From positions 124,001-188,000 of the forward strand of contig CBDDJX010000003.1 of assembly GCA_965229885.1 (NCBI GenBank): DNA of 64,000 nt, given 5' to 3'. Made by a program: the position numbers and the translations under genes. Below the pieces are notes generated by a model that saw nothing but the letters and a program-made list of their open reading frames with translations, did no database searches and had not been told where the DNA came from. Origin of the DNA: DATLLJ01 sp965229885 (GTDB lineage: Bacteria > Acidobacteriota > Vicinamibacteria > Vicinamibacterales > CAVVIG01). This document shows positions 35,463 through 44,541 of this stretch, piece after piece. Each line of letters starts with the position of its first letter. The first letter of the stretch is position 1.

Positions 35463-37550
35463 TCAGGTTAGGGCAAAAAAGTCCTCAATCGATGCGAAAT
35501 TCTGCACCACCGGCGCTGGCGGCAGCGACGCGATGAACCGCCGCCCATAGCCCTTGGTACGCAGCCGCGGGTCGAGGACCGCCAGCACACCGCGGTCCGT
35601 GCGGTGGCGGATGAGGCGACCGAGACCCTGCTGTAAGGCCAGGATGGCAAGAGGAACCTGATAGTCGCCAAACGGGTCGCCGCCGCGCTCGCGGATGGCA
35701 TCGATGCGCGCCGCCGTGACCGGGTCGGCCGGCGACGCGAAGGGCAGCTTGTCGATGATGACGCAGCTGAGCGCCTCGCCGACGACGTCCACGCCCTGCC
35801 AGAAGCTGGACGTGGCGAACAGCACCGCATGCGGCGTCTCGCGAAACTGCTTCAGTAGCTGGGTCCGGGGGGCGGCGCCCTGCGCGAAGATCGGATAGTC
35901 CAGCGCCATTCCTGCGATCCCCAGCACCTCGCGCATCGTCGCGTAGCTGGTGAAGAGCACGAACGCGCGGCCGCGCGTCCGCCTCAGGATTTCCACTACT
36001 TCACGCGCGGCCGCGATTGGGAAATCCGACGAACGCGGGTCCGGCATGCGCGGCGGCAGGTACATGAGGGCCTGCCGCGCGAGATCGAACTCCGATGGGA
36101 GGCGGATTTCCGCCGCATTCTTGATTCCGAGCCGTCTCCTGATGTACTCGAACGTGCCGTCGACGGTCAGCGTCGCGGACGTGAGGACGGTGGTGTGCAT
36201 GCGATCCAGCAGAAGCTCGCGCACGATGGCCGAGACATCAACCGGCGCCGCTCGGAGAAAAATACCGCGTCCTCTGAACTCCACGAAGTACGCATAGTCC
36301 GAGTCGCCCGCGCGCAGCAGCAGCCTGATCTCATCACGCAGTTCGCCGGCGCGGCGCACCAGCGTCGCAATAACCTCGCTCTGGTTGGAGTCGTTACGGG
36401 CATCAAGGTCCACCTGACCGCCTCCGCCAGGACTGCGGCGGTCCGCCGAAGCGGCGAGCGCGCCTTCAACGAGATCGAGCGCGCCCGTCAGCTGGGCGGC
36501 GGAGTCGGCCGTGGCGGCGAGCGAGGCGGACGTGGCGCGCACGCGTTCCTCGCCGCGGATGCGCTCCGTGCTCCGGTGCGCGAACGCCAGCTCCGTGAAG
36601 AAGGCCCGGGCGCTGTCGCGCAGACAGTCGATGGCCTTGGCGATGTCGTCCGTCACGCGTGCGTCGGTGATCAATCCGGCCGCGGTCGCGCGGTCGACGT
36701 CCCGGGACAGGTCCTCGAGCCGGTAGTTGCTGACGCTGTAGCCGAAATACTGCGTCGCGACATCTTCCAGCTGGTGGGCCTCGTCGATAATCGCGTTGGC
36801 GCAGGCCGGAATCACCTCGCCGAACGCGCTCAGACGAACGGCGGCGTCAGCGCAGAGCAAATGATGATTGACGATGACCACGTCGGATGCGGCGGCGCGC
36901 TGACGCATGCGTGTGACGAAACACTCGTCGTAGCGCGGACAGTCGGCGCCGAGACACGTCTCGGCGGTGGCAGACACGTCATTCCACGCCGGCACGTCCT
37001 CGGGCAGGTCGGCGAGCTCCGCGCGATCGCCGGTCTCGGTGCGCGCCGACCACTCGCGGATGATCGGCAGAAATACATTCGCCGCAGAGTCCGCCGGCGA
37101 TTGTTCCAGCTGATCCAGGCGATGGAGACAGAGGTAATTCGCCCGGCCCTTCATGCAGGTGGCGGTGAACGACAGGCCGAGCGTAGCGCGAAGCGCGGGG
37201 ATGTCCTTGAAGTAAATCTGTTCCTGGAGATTCTTGGTGCCGGTGGAGACCAGCACCCGCTGGCGGCTGAGAATCGCTGGGATCAAGTACGCCAGCGTCT
37301 TGCCGGTGCCGGTTCCCGCTTCCGCGAGCAGTACGCCGCCTTCTTCGAACCGGCGCGCGACGGCGGCGGCCATCTCGATCTGGCCTGAGCGGGCCTCGAA
37401 GTCGGGGATCGTGCGCGCCAGTGCGCCATCGGGCGCGAATACCGCGTCGACCAGCCCCGACAGCGTCGCGGACGCCTTGAGGTCTGCTGTTCCAGGCGCA
37501 GCGCAGGTCTTGAGACCTGCTACTCCGGATACAGCGGGAACTTCCGGCAC
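35463..37550 (-). CDS. dinG: DinG-type ATP-dependent DNA helicase
   Basis: XPD/DinG-family superfamily 2 helicase with an iron-sulfur cluster. Walker A LAEAGTGTGKTLAYLIP is near residue 77 and DEAH box IIDEAHQLE near 255. Cluster cysteines are likely those in CMKGRANYLC and CLGADCPRYDEC. C-terminal helicase motifs include FLLFTSY-type AFVLFTSYATM and QGLGRLIRH. Length 695. GTG 37550 lies inside glyA. The first 30 residues (VAGLKTCAAPGTADLK) read through a palindromic element after glyA and no better start exists, so the true N-terminus may be unconserved. Confidence 0.92.
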   Translation of the reverse strand: MPEVPAVSGVAGLKTCAAPGTADLKASATLSGLVDAVFAPDGALARTIPDFEARSGQIEMAAAVARRFEEGGVLLAEAGTGTGKTLAYLIPAILSRQRVLVSTGTKNLQEQIYFKDIPALRATLGLSFTATCMKGRANYLCLHRLDQLEQSPADSAANVFLPIIREWSARTETGDRAELADLPEDVPAWNDVSATAETCLGADCPRYDECFVTRMRQRAAASDVVIVNHHLLCADAAVRLSAFGEVIPACANAIIDEAHQLEDVATQYFGYSVSNYRLEDLSRDVDRATAAGLITDARVTDDIAKAIDCLRDSARAFFTELAFAHRSTERIRGEERVRATSASLAATADSAAQLTGALDLVEGALAASADRRSPGGGGQVDLDARNDSNQSEVIATLVRRAGELRDEIRLLLRAGDSDYAYFVEFRGRGIFLRAAPVDVSAIVRELLLDRMHTTVLTSATLTVDGTFEYIRRRLGIKNAAEIRLPSEFDLARQALMYLPPRMPDPRSSDFPIAAAREVVEILRRTRGRAFVLFTSYATMREVLGIAGMALDYPIFAQGAAPRTQLLKQFRETPHAVLFATSSFWQGVDVVGEALSCVIIDKLPFASPADPVTAARIDAIRERGGDPFGDYQVPLAILALQQGLGRLIRHRTDRGVLAVLDPRLRTKGYGRRFIASLPPAPVVQNFASIEDFFALT
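37503..37518. repeat. Hairpin CAGGTC-TTGA-GACCTG after glyA
   Basis: This perfect 6-bp stem with a 4-base loop is embedded in GCGCAGGTCTTGAGACCTGC and differs by one base from the copy after murD at 5671-5686. Both copies begin within 15 bases of a gene's stop codon. Here it is also translated as part of the DinG N-terminus. Confidence 0.65.
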
Positions 37551-38785
37551 AGCGCTTCTACTTCCATCCGGATCATCGCCAGCACCCGTTCGTCATCAGG
37601 TGCCTTGAGCCCGCGTGCGATGAGGTCGCCGATGATCTCCATTTCGGCCTCACGCATGCCGCGGGTCGTCACCGCCGGCGTGCCGACGCGGATGCCGCTC
37701 GCCACCATCGGCGGATTCTCGTCGAAGGGAATCGCGTTCTTATTGACGGTGATCCCCGCCTTGCCAAGCGCGGCTTCAGCCGCCTTGCCGGTGATGCCCT
37801 TGGAGAAGACATCCACGAGTATCAGGTGATTGTCGGTGCCGCCGCTCACCAGACGGAAGCCGGCCGCCGCGAGCACCGTCGCCAGCCGCCTGGCGTTCGC
37901 CACGATCTGCTGCTGGTACTCCTTGAATGCCGGCTCGGACGCTTCCTTGAAGCACGCCGCCTTGGCGGCGATGACGTGCATCAGCGGTCCACCCTGCACA
38001 CCGGGGAACACCGCCTTGTCGAGGTCCTTCGCGTACTGCTCGCGACAGAGCACCATCCCGGCTCGCGGCCCTCTCAACGTCTTGTGGGTCGTCGTGGTCA
38101 CAAAGTCTGAGTGGGGAACGGGACTCGGATGGATACCGGCCGCGACGAGGCCCGCGATGTGCGCCATATCTGTCATGACCGCTGCACCGACGGGATCAGC
38201 GGCGGCGCGGACCCGCGCGAAATCAATGACGCGCGAATAGGCGCTAGCGCCGGCGATGATCATGTTCGGCTTGTGCTCGTCGGCCAGCCGATCGAGCTCG
38301 TCATAGTCGATCCGCTCGTCGGACTTCCGGACGCCGTAAGGGACGATCGTGTAGAGCTTGCCCGAGAAGTTCAGCGGGTGACCGTGCGTGAGATGGCCGC
38401 CGTGCGCGAGGTTCATGCCGAGCACGGTGTCGCCCGGCTTGAGGAGGGTGAAGTACACGGCCATGTTGGCCTGCGCGCCAGAGTGCGGCTGCACGTTGGC
38501 GTGAGCGGCGCCGAAGAGCGCCTTGGCGCGCGTGATGGCCGCGCGCTCCACGACGTCGACGAATTCGCAGCCGCCGTAATAGCGCCGGCCCGGGTAGCCT
38601 TCGGCGTACTTGTTCGTGAGCACCGATCCGGCCGCCTCGAGGACGGCGCGGCTGACGAAATTCTCCGACGCGATCAACTCGATGCCGCTGTTCTGCCGCT
38701 GGCGCTCATTGTGGATCGCCTCGGCGACCTCGGGATCGGCCTCGGCCAGCGTCCGCAGCATGGCGCTGATGGTCTGCGTGGTCAT
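37520..38785 (-). CDS. glyA: Serine hydroxymethyltransferase
   Basis: PLP enzyme interconverting serine and glycine with one-carbon transfer to tetrahydrofolate. Conserved blocks: LIASENFVSRAVLEA, TNKYAEGYPGRRYYGG, VQPHSGAQANMAVY, the PLP-lysine motif TTTTHKTLRGPRAG, and GIRVGTPAVTTRGM. Length is 421 residues. ATG 38785 overlaps the rpiB stop by four bases, with GGAG just upstream, so rpiB-glyA are coupled. dinG then overlaps its 3' end by 31 bases. Confidence 0.97.
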   Translation of the reverse strand: MTTQTISAMLRTLAEADPEVAEAIHNERQRQNSGIELIASENFVSRAVLEAAGSVLTNKYAEGYPGRRYYGGCEFVDVVERAAITRAKALFGAAHANVQPHSGAQANMAVYFTLLKPGDTVLGMNLAHGGHLTHGHPLNFSGKLYTIVPYGVRKSDERIDYDELDRLADEHKPNMIIAGASAYSRVIDFARVRAAADPVGAAVMTDMAHIAGLVAAGIHPSPVPHSDFVTTTTHKTLRGPRAGMVLCREQYAKDLDKAVFPGVQGGPLMHVIAAKAACFKEASEPAFKEYQQQIVANARRLATVLAAAGFRLVSGGTDNHLILVDVFSKGITGKAAEAALGKAGITVNKNAIPFDENPPMVASGIRVGTPAVTTRGMREAEMEIIGDLIARGLKAPDDERVLAMIRMEVEALCRKFPLYPE

Positions 38786-39228
38786 CGGCTCCGCCTCTCT
38801 TCTTCACTGATTTGGTCGAGACGCCGCTGATGCCGTCCGCCTTCGAATGCCGTCTCGAGCCAGACTTTCACGATCTCGTCGGCAAGCCGGAAGGCGACGA
38901 TCCGCCCGCCCATGGAGAGGACGTTCGCGTCGTTGTGCTCCCGCGACAGCTTGGCCGTATAAAAATCGCTGCACAGCGCGGCCCGGATGCCCGGGACCTT
39001 ATTGGCGGCGATCTGCTCGCCCTGGCCGCTGCCGCCGAGGACGATACCGCGGTCGGCACGCCCCTCTACGACCGCGCGCGCGACGTTGATAGAGATCGGC
39101 GGGTAGTCGACCGAGGCCTCACTGTGGGTCCCGTGATCGTCGACGACGTGTCCGAGCATCTGAAGCGTCCGCCTCAGATGCTCCTTCAGTAAAAAGCCGG
39201 CGTGATCGGCGCCGATAGCGATGCGCAC
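38782..39228 (-). CDS. rpiB: Ribose-5-phosphate isomerase B
   Basis: Interconverts ribose-5-phosphate and ribulose-5-phosphate. The N-terminus VRIAIGADHAGFLLK, the DYPPISINVARAV segment, the GSGQGEQIAANKVPGIRAA active-site loop, and NVLSMGGR are typical of RpiB/LacAB. GTG 39228 starts exactly at the conserved part and lies 8 bases after TACAAT on the minus strand, consistent with a leaderless message; ATG 39255 is an alternative. Length 148 residues. Confidence 0.94.
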   Translation of the reverse strand: MRIAIGADHAGFLLKEHLRRTLQMLGHVVDDHGTHSEASVDYPPISINVARAVVEGRADRGIVLGGSGQGEQIAANKVPGIRAALCSDFYTAKLSREHNDANVLSMGGRIVAFRLADEIVKVWLETAFEGGRHQRRLDQISEEERRSR

Positions 39229-39236
39229 GACGCGCG

Positions 39237-39246
39237 ATTGTACTAT
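39237..39246. promoter_or_regulatory. Interlocked divergent -10 elements of rpiB and rlmI
   Basis: TACAAT on the minus strand (39242-39237) and TACTAT on the plus strand (39241-39246) share two bases. They lie 8 and 7 bases from GTG 39228 and ATG 39254, so both transcripts would be leaderless or nearly so. Start codons are only 25 bases apart. Confidence 0.5.
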
Positions 39247-39253
39247 GAGTGGC

Positions 39254-40414
39254 ATGAACCCCGTCGTTGTCATCTCGGCTCGCGGCGAGGAGCGGCTGAG
39301 GACCGGCCATCCCTGGATTTATCGCGCGGATCTGGCCGATGTCCGCGCCGAAGCCGGCGATATCGCGCTGGTGCGAGACCCGCGTGGCCGTCCGCTCGGA
39401 CACGCCATGTACAGCAGCGCGTCCCAGATCGCGCTTCGGATGCTGACGTACGGCGAGAAGCCGGCGGACGAAGCGCTGATACGCCGCCGGATCGAGTCCG
39501 CGATCGCATTCCGGGAGTCGCTCGCCATCGACGCGACGGCATACCGCCTCGTGCACGGCGAGGCCGATTTGCTCCCGTCGCTCATCGTCGATCGTTACGG
39601 GGAGTATCTCGTCGTGCAGGCGCTGTCCCAGGGCATGGATCGCCTGCTGCCGGCCGTTGTCGCGGCGTTGAACGATCTCCTGCATCCGCGGGGGATTCTC
39701 GCGCGCAACGACCCTCGCACGCGAATCCTGGAGGGCCTCGAGCAGCGAGTGGAGGTCCTTTCGGGAGAGGTGCCGGACACGGTCGCGGTCAGCGAGCGCG
39801 GCGTCGAGTACGACGTCGACGTACGCAAAGGCCAGAAAACCGGGTTGTTTCTCGATCAACGCGAGAACCGGGCGGCCGCCGCCGGGTACGCACGGGGACG
39901 CCTGCTCGATTGTTTCAGCTACCACGGCGGCTTCGCGATCGCGCTTGGCCGGCGGTGCCTGGAGACGATGGCGATTGACGCGTCCGACGCGGCCATCACC
40001 CAGCTGCGGGCGAATGCCGCCCGGAACGGCGTGGCGGTCGACGCGCGCGTCGGAAACGTCTTTGACGAGCTGCGCGGACTCGAGCGCCTGCGTGAGCGAT
40101 TCGACACGATCGTCCTCGATCCGCCCGCGTTCGCGAAGAACAAGGCCTCGGTCGCGAAGGCGGCATCGGGCTACAAGGAAATCAATCTCCGCGCCCTCAA
40201 GCTCCTCAATCCTGGCGGCACGCTCGTAACCTGCAGCTGCTCGTACCACATGGGCGAGGCGGCATTCGCCGAGCTTGTGTACGAAGCGGCGGTCGACGCC
40301 GAGGTTCACGTGACGGTCGTGGAGAAGCGCATGCAGGGCCGCGATCATCCGGTGCTGCTTGGCGTTCCCGAGACCTATTACCTGAAGTGTTTCATCCTCA
40401 GAAAAGTCGGATGA
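39254..40414 (+). CDS. rlmI: Class I rRNA (cytosine-C5) methyltransferase, RlmI family
   Basis: An N-terminal PUA domain (GEERLRTGHPWIYRADL) is followed by an EEHEE insert and a Rossmann methyltransferase: DVRKGQKTGLFLDQRENR, CFSYHGGFAIALG, the catalytic DPPAFAKNK, and TCSCSYHM. This fits the YccW/RlmI family that methylates 23S rRNA C1962. ATG 39254 gives MNPVVVISARG and 386 residues; ATG 39245 and ATG 39221 are in frame but lie on or before the -10-like element. Confidence 0.9.
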   Translation: MNPVVVISARGEERLRTGHPWIYRADLADVRAEAGDIALVRDPRGRPLGHAMYSSASQIALRMLTYGEKPADEALIRRRIESAIAFRESLAIDATAYRLVHGEADLLPSLIVDRYGEYLVVQALSQGMDRLLPAVVAALNDLLHPRGILARNDPRTRILEGLEQRVEVLSGEVPDTVAVSERGVEYDVDVRKGQKTGLFLDQRENRAAAAGYARGRLLDCFSYHGGFAIALGRRCLETMAIDASDAAITQLRANAARNGVAVDARVGNVFDELRGLERLRERFDTIVLDPPAFAKNKASVAKAASGYKEINLRALKLLNPGGTLVTCSCSYHMGEAAFAELVYEAAVDAEVHVTVVEKRMQGRDHPVLLGVPETYYLKCFILRKVG

Positions 40415-40519
40415 ACGATACGGCGGTCCCGGTCCAGGCCTCGTCGTTGAAGAGTCGGGTAGCAAGGGGGTCGCGTTGGCCTTGGCGCCCTCGTGACAGA
40501 ATCTGCGTGGCCGCCGCGC

Positions 40520-40559
40520 CAATTACCCAATTACTCAATTACCACATTCACGGTATAGT
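40520..40559 (+). promoter_or_regulatory. Octamer array and TATAGT promoter element before thiC
   Basis: CAATTACC, CAATTACT and CAATTACC run in phase at 40520-40543. TATAGT follows at 40554-40559, 19 bases before the thiC ATG. The 163 bases between rlmI and thiC show neither CUGAGA nor other TPP-riboswitch core sequence. Confidence 0.45.
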
Positions 40560-40578
40560 CGGCGAAGGGAGCGCGGAG

Positions 40579-42168
<1,590 letters not shown>

Positions 42169-42169
42169 T

Positions 42170-42676
42170 CTATTTTCCAGCAACCGCCACTATCTGAATG
42201 ATCGTCGGGAACCTGGCAGGCTGGCCGGCCGGCTTCGGGTTGGGAAAGCCCGGAGACACGTCAGACTGAAAGTCCTTGATTGTCACGCCAGGCGGAAACG
42301 CCATCGTCGCCTTGTCGAACCTGCCCACGTCGAATTCGTGCGTCGCGGGAACGTCGTAGACCAGTTCGCCCTTCTGTTTGAGCACCGTTCGATAGTACGC
42401 CACCAAATCGACAAACGACGCGGCCGCTCCGAAGAGGTAATACCGCTGGCCGCGTCCCGCGTCGTACGCTGTGATGAACTGCGCGGCTGGATAGATGGGG
42501 ACGCCGAGCAGCGCCTCGGTCGGCGCGACGTTGACTCCAGGCGGTGACGACGGCTGGGCCGGCCGCGCGGGCGGCGCCTGCACCGTCGGGGATCCAGGCC
42601 TCGGGAACGGCCGCGGCACCGGTTGGCCCTGTGATGGAGCCGCGAGGGCCATGCTCACAATGAAGGCGACCAGCAT
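42170..42676 (-). CDS. Secreted orphan protein with proline-rich linker
   Basis: A signal peptide (MLVAFIVSMALAAPSQGQ) precedes a Pro-rich stretch (PFPRPGSPTVQAPPARPAQP, about residues 22-46) and a compact domain with GVPIYPAAQFITAYDAGRGQ and YYLFGAAASFVDLVAYYRTV. The domain vaguely resembles periplasmic proteins that follow the pattern 'PIYPGAK...Y', but I do not recognise a named family. Length is 168 residues. TATAAT ends 6 bases before the ATG, so the mRNA is probably leaderless. It is convergent with thiC, one base apart. Confidence 0.75.
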   Translation of the reverse strand: MLVAFIVSMALAAPSQGQPVPRPFPRPGSPTVQAPPARPAQPSSPPGVNVAPTEALLGVPIYPAAQFITAYDAGRGQRYYLFGAAASFVDLVAYYRTVLKQKGELVYDVPATHEFDVGRFDKATMAFPPGVTIKDFQSDVSPGFPNPKPAGQPARFPTIIQIVAVAGK

Positions 42677-42682
42677 GACCAG

Positions 42683-42688
42683 ATTATA
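42683..42688 (-). promoter_or_regulatory. Consensus TATAAT six bases before ATG 42676
   Basis: On the minus strand the order is TATAAT, CTGGTC, ATG. This places the expected transcription start on the start codon and leaves no room for a ribosome binding site. Confidence 0.55.
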
Positions 42689-42743
42689 CCGCCCGGGGAA
42701 ACCACACGCGCCAGCCGGGCGTCTCTACCATAGAGACACGTCC

Positions 42744-43525
42744 AACGCTCTCAAGGCCGCATTTCTTCTCGGCGCGCTCAGCGCGTTGTTGCGGTTCATC
42801 GGTGAGTCGCTCGGAGGCGCGCAGGGGCTGGTTCTCGGACAAGATTGTCCTGAAGATATACGGGGCGAAGGAAGTTGGTCCCGACCACCAGCTCTACTAG
42901 ATCGTCACCCGCCTTGCGACTCGCGCCGGCCTCCCGCGGCCCCGCTGCTACGTGCATCCCTCAGGCTTCGCCGAACGCGTTTGCAGTAGGATGCAATCCA
43001 GAGCACGCGGCGGTCGCGGCGACGGAAGGCATTCTGCAGCTTCTCAGCGAGGAAGAACTCGAAGGCGTGCACGCCCACGAGCTCGCGCACGTCGAGCACC
43101 GCGACATCCTGATCAGCTCGGTGGCGGCGACCATTGCCGCCGCGATCATGATGATCTCGCGCCTCGCGATGTTTTTCGGCGGCAGTCGAGATGACGACCG
43201 CAGGGGCTCGAACCCGATCGCGCTGCTGGCCACGATGATCCTCGCCCCGGTCGTGGCGATGCTGATTCAGGCGGCGATTTCGCGCTCGCGGGAGTACGAA
43301 GCGGACGCCGGCCGATCGGCCATTGCGGGCAGCCCGCGAGGTCTCGTGAGCGCGCTCAGGAAGATCGAGGCCGCGTCGCGGGCCGCCCCACTCGACGCCA
43401 ACCCGGCCACAGCGCATCTGTTCATCATCAAGCCGTTTTCCGCTGCAGGGCTACTGGGTCCTTTCAGCACCCATCCCCCGACGGAGGCGCCCATCCAGGC
43501 GCTGCTGAATCCGGCCCGTCCGTAG
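42744..43525 (+). pseudogene. htpX: Decayed htpX (membrane zinc metalloprotease)
   Basis: HtpX similarity is spread over three frames. The N-terminal helix NALKAAFLLGALSALLRFIG is in one frame. SDKIVLKIYGAKEVGPDHQLY is in a second and ends in an in-frame TAG at 42898-42900 before IVTRLATRAGLPRPR. A third frame carries PNAFAVGCNPEHAAVAATEG, the intact zinc site HELAHVEHRD, two membrane segments and SREYEADAG. About 25 residues between the first two pieces are missing, no start codon precedes the first piece, and an extra C sits near 42952. The gene is dead as read unless the assembly is wrong. Confidence 0.85.
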
Positions 43526-43553
43526 GCTGTCGTCTTGACGGGCCCCGCGATCC

Positions 43554-44522
43554 TCACCGCACTTCCCGACGCCAGTACTGAAGGACGTCGTCCAGCGTCT
43601 GCTCCAGCGGGATCTTCGGGATCCACCCCAGTTCGTCGCGCAAGCGGCTCGGATCGCCGAGCAGTAGCGGCACATCGCTGGGACGGAAGCGGGCTGGATC
43701 CACGTGCACGCGGATAGGCACGCGCGCGCGCGCGACGAGGCTGTCGAGGACTTCGCGAATGGCGACGGCGTGGCCTGAACAGACGTTGTATGCGCGTCCC
43801 GGTTCGCCTCGTTCCGCGATGGCGCGGTACGCACGAACCGTGTCCCGAACGTCGGTGAGATCGCGTCGCGCGTCGAGGTTGCCAACGGAGACGTGCGGCG
43901 GCTGGAGTCCAGCCTCGATCGACGCGATCTGGCGCGCGAAGCCCGAGGTCGAGAACGCGGGATCCTGCCGGGGACCGAAATGGTTGAACGCGCGCGCAAT
44001 GGTGACCTGCACGCCTGACGCGGGGAGATGGCTTGCGAGCAGTTCCTGCGCCAGCTTGCTCACGCCGTAGGGACTGGCCGGGATGAGCGGATGATGCTCA
44101 GTCAGCGCCTCGCTCGCCGACCGGTAGACGAGAGCGGAACCCGGAATGAGCAGCCGCGTCTCTGCGCCCGCCTGGCAGAGCCCATCGAGCAGGTGATGCG
44201 TCCCGCGTACGTTCGTCGCAAACGTCGCTTCCGTCTGCTTCCATGCCTGCCCGACGTGGGCCGCACCGGCGCAGTGGTACACCATCGCTGGCCGCAGCCG
44301 TGCGATGGCTTCGACGACCGACGATCGATCGAGGAGGTCCACCGCTTCCCAGGTGACGGTGGATCCGTGGGCCGGGACGGTCCCGACAGTCTCGCCAGGC
44401 CCGCCAGGCCGATGCCAACCGACAATAGTCGAGCCGGCATCAACGCCGGCGTCGGTGAGGAGATCGAGCAGGTGACTGCCGGCAAAGCCGGCGGCGCCCG
44501 TGACGAGCGTCACGCAGGGCAT
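43554..44522 (-). CDS. NAD-dependent sugar-nucleotide epimerase/reductase (GDP-6-deoxymannose reductase-like)
   Basis: Short-chain dehydrogenase of the extended type. The nucleotide-binding VTGAAGFAGSHLLDLL opens the protein; the catalytic SPYGVSK tyrosine-lysine pair and the ARAFNHFGPRQ block follow. YNVCSGHAVAIREVLD and the C-terminal GWIPKIPLEQTLDDVLQYW resemble GDP-4-dehydro-6-deoxy-D-mannose reductase (Rmd). Length is 322 residues. It follows lptD by 19 bases on the same strand, suggesting a role in surface polysaccharide synthesis. Confidence 0.82.
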   Translation of the reverse strand: MPCVTLVTGAAGFAGSHLLDLLTDAGVDAGSTIVGWHRPGGPGETVGTVPAHGSTVTWEAVDLLDRSSVVEAIARLRPAMVYHCAGAAHVGQAWKQTEATFATNVRGTHHLLDGLCQAGAETRLLIPGSALVYRSASEALTEHHPLIPASPYGVSKLAQELLASHLPASGVQVTIARAFNHFGPRQDPAFSTSGFARQIASIEAGLQPPHVSVGNLDARRDLTDVRDTVRAYRAIAERGEPGRAYNVCSGHAVAIREVLDSLVARARVPIRVHVDPARFRPSDVPLLLGDPSRLRDELGWIPKIPLEQTLDDVLQYWRREVR

Positions 44523-44541
44523 TCGTCCACGCGAGGGTCCA

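Noticed and set aside
40520..40543. CRISPR-like array
   Set aside because: The repeat unit is 8 bases without spacers and there are no cas genes.
40415..40578. TPP riboswitch before thiC
   Set aside because: The region lacks CUGAGA and the conserved lower-helix sequences; only octamers and a -10-like element are present.
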